A stretch of 64,000 nucleotides of DNA, taken from positions 871,813 through 935,812 of the forward strand of contig VWZL01002043.1 of NCBI GenBank assembly GCA_013396915.1. Direction: 5' to 3'. This stretch comes from Stercorarius parasiticus (Eukaryota; Chordata; Aves; Charadriiformes; Stercorariidae). The position numbers were made by a program, and so were the translations under genes. The notes beneath the pieces are model-generated. The model made no database searches. It was not told the origin of the DNA and saw only the letters and a program-made list of their open reading frames with translations. Positions 54,601 to 64,000 of this stretch are shown here, piece after piece. Position 1 is the stretch's first letter, and each line of letters opens with the position of its first letter.

Positions 54601-55959
54601 TGTAGCTGAAAAGACGACTTCTCCCCTTTGTGCTCTTCCCAGTGGACATCTTCCATGAGGACAAAGGCTATACCAACCGCATCACACCTTCCACATGCAG
54701 TCACCAGTGTATGCTGTGTAGCCAGATGTGGGGCCAGAGAAACACAACGCCCTGAGCCAGCCTTTCATCACCAGCACAAGTTGGGGCAATACGGGGATCC
54801 GTTGGGCTCAAGGAGACAGTGAGATGGGACAGGGAGGGAGAAAGGAGGCCATTCAGCAGTTTCTCATGCTGTTATATCTGAGCACTCCTGCTGAAATACC
54901 AATGCTTTACTCTAGGCAACATTTTAATTTTATTTTTTTTTTTTAATTAACAACAGCTAAGTTCCCTTTAACTACAGACCTCAGCGCACAGGACGAGGAC
55001 AGGAGATACAGAGCTGACCATCCATGGAGGGTAAGGCCAGAGATAAAGATCATAAAATACATACAGTGCTAGCTGCCAACACTGAGGCTGAGCAAGTAAG
55101 TAAAAAAACCCCTCTAAATAGAAGGATAGGGAATGTCTTTCTTACTGACCTTAAAGGTCCCTTGGGTTGTCCCTGCATTGTAGCACAGGAAACAAGGTTA
55201 GGGCTGGGACCACTGATTTCCCATTTGCTTTCAAACTTCAAGAATATGGCAATAATTCTGGTGCTCAAAATACCAAAACAGCAAGAAGAAACACGAGCAG
55301 ACATTAGAAGAAAGACAGGCAAAAACTAACAAAAGCATTCCCCCTCCCCCCCCTTTTTTTTTTAATTTTTTATTAATGCATTCTCTTCCTCTGTCAGATT
55401 AGATATTTTTATCGTTTCACTTCTGTTATTGTCTCAGTAATGGAATTTGCCCAGCAAATGCTTAATCAGCTGTGCTGCACCATCGTTTTTAAGCTTCTGC
55501 CTTGTTCCCCTTTCTCTTCCCGTAGTACCAGTAGGGTCACCTGGAGGGATCTCCGTCTGTCCAGAAGCCCAGCAGTACAGGACCTGATTTCATGCAACCA
55601 CCTAGGGAGTGTTTGCAAACTTTGTGGGAACCCAAATGTCTTTTCACATTTTATCTATTTGTTGGGTACAACTTAGAAGTATTCTAATTATTATCTTGAC
55701 AGAATCCCATCCACTAACTGTGATTAGTTAAAAGAACTTTCCCTCCTCTGTGCAAGAGGGTATGCATCTAACCTGGCCTAGCTGAAAGGTCAGCATGGTC
55801 ACTGCTGGATTAAAACTGGCTCAGTCGTCTTGCAAGTCTTCACCGTCCAGAGGAGAATGAAGCACTGAAGCTTTACCCTGGCAGGTGGGATAGGTTTCAA
55901 AGGTAAATCTGCAGGGTTTAAGCAGAAGGTGGACAAGTCCACCATCTCCCAGCACTTGC
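42681..55959. other. intergenic DNA, no gene recognised
   Basis: AT-rich sequence with homopolymer runs (for example near 44520, 47815 and 52038) and a GC-richer patch at about 50580-50770. A TAATTA-containing block at about 43860-44060 could be a conserved noncoding element. I saw no LTR pair, tRNA or exon set. Confidence 0.65.
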
Positions 55960-57350
55960 TTTTTTAATGCCGTGCTGCCTCCTGTACTACTTCTGTCATC
56001 CTGTCACACAGATTTTCTCCCTCTGCTTCTTGAAAGCCCAGCTGTATGGTCTTCTCCCTCTCTTCAACCTCCCACCAGCACAAATCCCGCATCCATATCC
56101 AGCCCTGCCTGCTCCAGTTCTCCTGTGTTGCCATTTTGCCCAGATGTTCCCATAGATTTGTATTGGTCTCCCATCAATACTACCACTTTTCTGCATCTTT
56201 AAACTCATTAAATGGACAAGCTCCAATACCTACCCATTCCTGAAGGGAATTTCTCTTGCCCACTTATACTTTCAACCTTTTTCCAATCCAGCTTTCATCT
56301 CGCATCTTCTGTAATTTCTTCTATTGTTCTTAGAGAAAGCATGAAATTCAGATTCCACCCTTATCCTTCTTTACCCATCAGCCATTATCTCTGCTGGCTC
56401 TAGTATGGACCAGAAATCTTTTCCCTTGCCTTCCATCTCTCTCCTGGTTTTCCCTATAAAACCTTCTTCACTTTCACATGCCGAGAATGGTCATCATGTC
56501 TGTGCTTATTCTTCTAAAGACCTGTTTACTCCTTCCCATCTTTTCATCCAATCCACTGGTAATTCTGTGCTGCTCTTTCAGTTACTTTATTCAAGACCTT
56601 CCTCCTCCTGTCCAAAATTCAATCTTTCCCTTGCTTTGATATCCCATAGAAATCTGGATATCAGTTCAATGCGAGTCTGGCGGCTATTCCTCGCCAGGAA
56701 AGGTTTGATACTATCTCTTGCTTTATAGCAAATTGCAGAAGCAGTCTTTCTGCTGGATATGCAACACAGATCTCTTTTGAATGTTCTTCTAAACCTTTAC
56801 ATCTGAGCGACACCTTATTTGCTATACTTACAAGCTACTTCAAAGGTTTAGCTATCTCTAGCCTTTCAGCACTACAGATAAAGTACAAGGATAAAGGTTG
56901 TCCGTTTTATTTACTGTAGCATGTATTCACCTTGAAAAATCTCCATCATGATCCACTACAGCCATGCAAAAGAACAATTTCCTATAGCCTACTGACCAAG
57001 CTATCTATTACCAATATTTCTCCAGGATGTCTATCACAACTTCTGTTTACTTTCTAGACTAATCTCCAATTTACCTGCCTTTTCCTCCTCGTTTACTGTC
57101 AGCTCCACCCTTCACTCAGCTCATGACTGCTCAAAACTGTGTTCTCCCTGTGCTACCCCTGAGCGTGGGAGGAGGTATCTAAAAGCATCCACAAAGCTGC
57201 CCGATAGCTGTCCTTCCAATTCCTCTCTGGAATACAGAGCCTTGAAGACAAGCCACTGGCATGATGAGACTGCTGACAGTCAATCTGATCGGTATTACTC
57301 TGCTTCCTCACAATCCCTTTGATATGGTTCTCTTATTCTAGGTTTAAGGC
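55960..57350. other. pyrimidine-rich (plus strand) block, about 1.4 kb
   Basis: The plus strand is dominated by C and T over more than 1 kb (frequent CTTCTC, CCTCC, TTTCC), unlike its flanks. Several overlapping short plus-strand open frames result. No known repeat family could be assigned from the sequence alone. Confidence 0.55.
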
Positions 57351-59520
57351 ACATGGCAAAGGGTAGGGAGAGCTTTCAGTGGGGGCCTCTCAAGGCCCTC
57401 CAGTAAAAATTTGTTTATTTCCTTCTCAAATATTTCAATGAAAAACAATTACTCATCTTTTCAACCCTTTATACCGTTCCAGATTTGTAAAAACAAGAAA
57501 ATGTGTAATATTATTCTAGTATTTCCTTAACTTTAGAGAAAAATAAGAACAAATGCAGTCCAGGCTCTATCTATGGCTCTGCCATGATTCTTGACTCTCA
57601 CCAGAAGGCACTGTCACCTTTGAAATGGCTACCACATACTTGATGGTATTTTCAGACCTTTGCTTCACTCTGAGAGCCACAAGGCTCTGCTCGCTTGCAG
57701 GGATGGAAGACCAGCCGCAGCAGACGGCCACAGCATCAGCGTCGCACAGGACCCGGTACCGCGCCACCAGCAGGCAGCTCTGTTTGGAAGAGAGGTCCCT
57801 CTCCGCTTACCTCTGTAGTTTTCCTCCTTTGTGATTCAGTTTACACACAGCTGCAAAGGACATTAGTGGGAGAGATCCAGATGAAGAACTTTGCTTTGTT
57901 TTTGTGACACTGGAGTTTCCAGCTAAGTTTATTTAAGGTAATAATGTATCCACTGATGAAGGCAACTTCCCAGTGACTGCCCTGTCATTGCTACAGATGC
58001 AGCAAAAAGCTGACACTTCCACTCTGTTAGCAACGGTTACTTTGCATTTCTGATGCTTTCTGGTACAACCTCTGTGTGCCAGCTAATGCTTTTACACACA
58101 GACGTCCCCAGACAGGGGGGTAATTTTACTCAGACTTTGCTATTTGTGCTGGATGGCCCCCCATGATCCATGGAATAGCTGGTGCAGACTGGCTCACAGC
58201 TGCGTTTCGTGTGGGTCCTGGTTTACTGATGGACATCGTCCTACTGTCCACACTTGGAAGCAGAGCAGAAAAACCTGCTCCCCACCCATGCAGAGGTCTG
58301 GTTAGTTTAATCCAGAGCAGACCTTGGGTGTAAACCAACATGTATGCGGTGCAAATAATTCGAAGGGACTTGGATCCCTGCATGAGAGAGGAAACATGCC
58401 AAGATAATTAAACTAATTTACCCCATTTTCTTTAGATTCCTCTGCCTAATGTTGCAGCTTGGAGAGTGCAGTTTCGCAGGTAGTCTAACAGGAACAACTC
58501 AGTCCAAGACCTGATTACAATATAAAATTTTGAACTCAGGCTAATTTCTCTATGAAACCAGATTTCCTTTCTGAGCAGAGAAAATCTTGCTAAGCTCAGA
58601 CTGTGACCAAAGAAGCGGTAGCTCTGTAAAAGGATAGCTTACATGTTCCCAGTTCCACAAGAATAAATATTTTCAATGAACCACATTCAGCTCCAGTTTA
58701 TGATACCAGAAATCCCACCTGTTTACACAGGATGAGTTTTCCCCCATTTTCCTGCTCACCACATTTGCACATGGCAAAGTCCATACAAGGCTGCCCACGC
58801 TGCCAACACAAATTCACCCCCCAGGCTGTGTAGCATTCCCATCCCTGCTAAGTATTTCCAGCGGCATGTCAGTCTGACTTGAGCTACTGAAGTGTTTGCT
58901 TTTCATATGTTCTTCTATTTTTTTTTTCTACATCTTAAGATATAAAAACGAAGTGCTTAAAAGTTCTTAAATAAATATAAACTCCCATGTTATTATAGGC
59001 CATTCTCCACTGCAGGCAACCCCCGCATTCCCAAGAGAGAAGTAATTTGTTCATCTCACACTGTATACCTAAGATTGGAGTAAGTTTTGGTACCTTTGGC
59101 TTCCGTTTCAAAACCATGAAGGTAAGGAACAACCCCAAAAACCAAAGTTCAAAATAAAAGCAAGGAGAGATGTACCACACCACAAAGTGTACTCTCTTTG
59201 GAGAAGAGATGCTGCTTATCCCTGTGACAAATCACTACAAATTTCACCTACTGTGTAATGAGATAGAAAACAATGACTGAGACCCAGGAAGGCCATTTGT
59301 TTTGAATTGAAAAAGGTTGGGGTTTTTTTTGTTGTTGTTTTTGGGTTTGAGATTTTTTTTTGCAGTTTACAGGCTGAGAGAAAAGTCTGTCAAAGTCAGA
59401 CTGAAAATTATTTCCATATGAAAAAAGTCAGTTTAAAATTTGTTTCAGTAGCATCATAGCTTAACAGAGGCTAGTGGATGAGGATCAGAGAAATGCCTAA
59501 GGAAGCAGAGCCTTCAATTA
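57351..59520. other. intergenic DNA, no gene recognised
   Basis: Ordinary AT-rich sequence with a T run near 58920 and GTT-rich sequence near 59320-59360. Confidence 0.65.
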
Positions 59521-59905
59521 AGTTATCCAGGGTCCTGCGAAGCTGAAGCTTGAATATTTCCTGTGAGAGAGTCCACCACTTCTCTGGGCAACCTGTTCCA
59601 AAATCTGGCTGTTCCCATGGCGAAGAATATTTTTATGATATCCAGTTTCCTGTGAAGCAACTTGTGTCCATTGCCTCTTCTCCTGTCACTGTGCATCCTG
59701 AACACATGTGACATCCATGAAAAGGATTTTCCCTGTCTTCTCTATAGCTACCTTTGAAGTGGTTGGAGGCTACGGTTAGATCCCACTGAGCCTTCTCTTC
59801 CCTGGGCTGAACAAACCCAGTTCCTTCAACCTTCCTTCATACCTCAAGTCTTTCAAACTCTGACCATCTTGGTGGCCCTCCACTGGACCCTCTCCAATTT
59901 TCAGT
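59521..59905 (-). mobile_element. old diverged CR1 LINE fragment
   Basis: CCACTTCTCTGGGCAACCTG, then GAAGCAACTTGTGTCCATTG, CCTTCTCTTCCCTGGGCTGA and GGTGGCCCTCCACTGGACCC on the plus strand are the reverse complement of CR1 3' ORF2 sequence. The minus strand still reads RRRGNGHKLLHRKLD and ARFWNRLPREVVDS. It is more diverged than the other copies and lacks the 3' tail. Confidence 0.88.
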
Positions 59906-62900
59906 GTCTAGGGGACAAGAAGTAGACAAAAGCGACAAGTAGAATAATCACATCCCCTGACTTGCTGGGTGCAGAGAGGCAGAAGAGAGACACCACTGTA
60001 TCCAGTAGGGTCCCTCAAAGGAAGATTTTATCACAACTTCCTCTAAGTTGTTAGGGGTTTGAGGGTTTTGTTTGATTGGGTTTTTTTTTTAAACTGAAAA
60101 TGGACAGACTGACCCTCAGAGCAAACACCAGGTCAAGAAGGAGGGCACAAGGATGCAGGCTGGTGGTCAGGAAGTCTCTTTGATCCTGACAGATGCTGGG
60201 ATGGAGCAGGAAGACTGGGACACTGTGCGCTTCCTATGCCACACACTTTTCCTCAAGCCTTTGGTACTGGCCACAGGTATAGATGGGACCATGGAGCTTT
60301 GCTGTCATTCGGAACAGCAGTTCCTGTGTTCACATGCTACCAAGGCTCACACCCTGAGGGCTTTCACAGCTGAAATCATGGCAAAGATGAACCACTGCAG
60401 AGTGCAGGGGTTTTTTTGCTTATTTTCCTCAAAGAGAGTAAATGTTTTGGCACTGCTTTCTTATAGCGTGATCAGGTGCCCGATAGGTTGGGCTTGAGGA
60501 GCGAGATGTACTCTCAGAAGGTATCTCAAGGTCTCATCACACATCAGCGCGAGTTAGTTGTACCAGCACAGCCACAGCCCTGCTATTTCAGGCTCCTCTC
60601 CCAGACACAACACATGCAGCAGCTCCTTTTGCAACAGCTCTCACAGCTTCTAACTCAGCACTTCTGTACAACTCCATTAGTTATTACTCCTATATGCCTG
60701 AAAATTTCAGTAGAAAGACAGAAATGAATGCAAAACAGTAGTTAGCACTTCAACATGTTTCAAACTAAAGAAAAAAAAATCACCTCCCTTTTTAAGTGGA
60801 ATGCATACCCGTGTTCTTATGGTACTGCTGAAGAGCCGTGCTGATGAGGGGGGTCTCCAGGAGGGGAGAGCACCCACGCAGACACTGGCAGGGAAGGGTA
60901 AAGCTGAGGGTTTCAGCGTTACTTGGTTACTTTCACTGAAAGGAGCTGGCTTTTACTCAATAGCCATTGAGTACATTCCTCAGATTCTTTTCTTCTGCGC
61001 TTTGTAGATCGGGGTTGGAAGTCACTGCTGAAAGCACAGGAAGTTAGAAATCACCTTTTTCAGCCTCCTGTCACCTCAGGGTACTTCTGTGATAAACTGA
61101 CCCAGGCTTAACGAATGGAGCACCTTTTATAGCCCCATCACAAAACAATTTAGAAAATAATGAATTACTGCCCCTGCCGTGTCCTCAGGTGGCAGTGCTG
61201 AGTCTGTAACCAGTCGTGCCCGTTCACAGGAGCACAAGTTGCACCCCTGGTAGTAAGAGAGTCCGGCTGTCACAGGGGCCAAGCGCTCCTCTGGTGCCCA
61301 CTGAAAACATGCATTTTAAAAAACAGCATGGTGCATCTTACCCACTGGAATGAAACAAAGTTTTTTCCATTGACTTGAAAGGGAGAAGGATTAAGAAATA
61401 AGTTTTCAACGCTCACCTCCCTACTTAGAAGAACATTAATTAAAGCTCCCAGGGGAATTTAAAATTGAAATCTGGGCAGCCAGGACACAACTTTGTCCTG
61501 CCTTGATTCAGTGTGAAACCCCAGATGATTAAAGTATTTCACAGTAATTGTGATCCACATAAAAGGCATTTTAAAATATTTACCCCTACATAAAATATTT
61601 AACCCTACTGTAAATGAAAAATAGTTAAAGTGTTTACTAGAAAATTCTGGAAGAGAAGAAATTCTATTTAGGGCCAGTACCATAGTCTGTGGGGCAACAC
61701 ACTGGTCATCCCGCATGATTCAATGCCTGCTCCAAGTGTAACAGGTTGACACCTCAGTAACATCCAAAGTCACATGAAAAAGCCACCCTCCACTGCCTGC
61801 TGAAAGCCAGCTCCTGTCTGTACAGCTTCAAACTTCGCTCTTGTGTTACAGAAGCCCCGAACAGAGGAAGAAGGACCCAAGTGTTAAATGTGAAAAGCCA
61901 ACTATCAAAGAACAGGGCACCAACCTTCATGTCAGATGAGGGACACCACAGGGCAGGACTGAGCTGCAGGAGAAGACAATGCTAAATCAGGCCAAGAAGC
62001 AGAAGGCAGGATTCCTCCTGTCTCTCCTCAAGTCAAGCACCATCCTCCCAGAACTTTCCAAGCTGAGGTAGCTATTTCACTTTATGGTCTGCAACATATA
62101 TTTTTTTTCCTCTCCATTTTTGCTTCCAACTGCATGTTTTTATAGGACTTCTGCCCTCACCTGTTTAAATACTGGCTTTAATTATCCCCATGAATATTCG
62201 CTTCTAATTTTCCTGTAGCTACTTAAAAAACTGAACCTAAAAAAGAAAAAATCCAGAAAACTATTTTTACATTCATTTAAAGGTATTCAGTTCAAAATTA
62301 GAGATGAAAGTTTGAGGTCTTTTTCCAAGCAAGTTTTTAACCAGAAAGTTACAAGGAATTAAGAGAGGACTGCTAAAGGTCAGCATGCTATAACCAAATT
62401 CCAGTCTGGTAAATTACCGCTATATTACGCTTCCAAGGAAATCTGTGTTCAACATCTGTTTTCTTTACACGAGATCATTAGGAACAGGCAGGCCAAGTCA
62501 TAGCTTCATTCTGCACTTACCTCAGGTTTTTGAAAGGACAAATCTGTCCCTTCCTAGACGCAGGACTAGATTCAAACCTGGCCTTGTTGGACTTGTTCAC
62601 TACTGTGATGTTTTCAAGTTGCTTTGGAGTCAGACATTACCCAAAAATCAGTACTAACGAGGAAAACAGGAAGGCGAGCTGGAGACGAGCCGGCTCTGCT
62701 TCTTGTCATTTGCACTCGCTGCTGTTCAGGCTAATTATTTATCAAGTCAAAGCAGATTTCTGTCTGTGACATAGTTGGCAAAAATCTTCCCCCCCCAGAA
62801 ATCGGTGGCTGATAGTCAAAGTAGGAATCATTGTGGATCCCAACATCCTGCTACTTCTGAAGACGTCAGTACTCTAAAAATTAAAAACACCCTGAACAAA

Positions 62901-64000
62901 TGCATATTGCAAACCTCTCCACAATTAAAGTTATGGAAAGCAACTGTTATTCCCTAGCATGTGCTAAAGCAAGCGTTTTCCAACACCACTGATTTGTTTT
63001 TTGAGAGACCAACAAGAAGTATGGAGACATCTGGATATTTCAAGGTCAGTATGGTTGTGGATACAAATGCTACAGCAAAACAGCATCCAGCTCTGCAGAA
63101 GGACAGGCCTCTCCAGACACGACCCAGGACAACTGGACCAGCAGCACTGCATTTTTCTCCCACCACTGCTGTCACTTCCACCTTCCTCCCATCCCTCCTC
63201 TCCCACAATTTCAGTCCCCCTTCTAACCCTGACACAAATGTGAGGCAAAAAACTAAGAGGAAAATGGGCCTTTCTGTTTGTGGTGAAAATTTTGAAAGTG
63301 TTCAACATCTATCAAGGTTGTCATTACTCAAATATTTGGTGCCACAAGCAGAGATAAATGCTTTCACAAGCAGGAATCCCAGGACTTACATGAGCACGAC
63401 TGTGCCTGCAACAAAGTGCTCACAAATTTGGGGCAACACCCAACCCACGGTCTCACTGTACTTCCAGCTGCTTTTCCAGCCCAGTTCCAAGACAGCAGCA
63501 GGAAGATAGGAGCTTGGACAAAGGGCTGTGGGAACATTGACTCAAATACATTCACTATCTGGTTTTAAAGGCTTAAGAAATTACACAATGCAATAAAAAT
63601 AAAAAAGGAGCATCCAGATAGATATCATGACCATCCAAAATGCAGCACTGCTTTTTTTTAAACAGTTTTCAAAGGATCATGTTGCTTGTTTCCCTTATTC
63701 TTTCCCCATCATGTTGCTACAATGCAGACAATTTTAAAGTTAAAGTTAAGTCTGGGGCTACTATAGGAAGAAGTTCAGCTTACTGTGGACTTTTTTTTTT
63801 ATTGCTTGTTTTGCCTTTGAATTATTTCTGTCATTGAAAGAAATTTCTATGCCTTAGTTTACCCACATCCAGGGTATTTGCTTATCCCCTCAAACAGCTA
63901 TAAAGTTTAAATCCAAGAATATTTTTTGGAATAAATCTTGAGCTGTGCAGTTGAACCAGTGACATTTTGAACGAACATCATTGATCCTGCCGTGTTTTAA
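59906..64000. other. intergenic DNA, no gene recognised
   Basis: Single-copy AT-rich sequence. Open frames at 60153-60497 and 62961-63509 show no recognisable domain and overlap others on both strands, so they are treated as chance. Confidence 0.65.

Noticed and set aside
62961..63509. 182-codon plus-strand open frame
   Set aside because: Frames of similar length are open on the opposite strand over the same stretch, and no domain or conserved motif is visible.
31094..64000. NEUROD1 coding exon expected upstream of ITPRID2
   Set aside because: No open frame with a bHLH domain is present on either strand; the gene is probably beyond the window.

Overview
The window is vertebrate nuclear DNA, almost certainly from a bird. 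It carries several CR1 LINE copies, including 3' ends with the ATTCTATG-type tail. Introns are compact, the overall background is AT-rich, and one very GC-rich CpG island is broken by an assembly gap (Ns at 28905-29422). I could not name the species. No bacterial, phage, CRISPR, rRNA or tRNA feature was found.

The left 29 kb holds most of one protein-coding gene on the minus strand, the bird orthologue of ITPRID2 (also called SSFA2 or KRAP). This protein links IP3 receptors to actin. Eleven coding exons can be placed by splice sites and reading phase: gap-28826, 28666-28618, 22809-22760, 21914-21858, 19113-19077, 17755-17657, 17141-16933, 15989-15301, 11654-11582, 4975-4884 and 796-1. Every junction keeps the frame, giving 743 visible codons plus one base with no internal stop. 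The true N-terminus lies in the gap. The C-terminal part, including the coiled coil expected from the family, lies beyond position 1. The residue numbers used below start at the first glutamate next to the gap.

The CpG island (about 28430-29850) covers the first two visible exons and probably a 5' exon ending near 29497. Just beyond it are two CR1 copies on the plus strand (about 29968-30200 and 30535-31093).

The right half, about 31.1-64 kb, is intergenic as far as I can see. It holds scattered CR1 fragments, simple repeats, a few inverted repeats, a pyrimidine-rich block at about 55.96-57.35 kb, and short AT-rich stretches that could be conserved noncoding elements. In mammals the gene upstream of ITPRID2 is NEUROD1, so this region may hold regulatory DNA of that locus, but no NEUROD1 coding sequence is present here. 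I found no convincing new biological system. The best observations concern the exon architecture of ITPRID2, the poly-glutamate tract at the gap, and a few hairpins.
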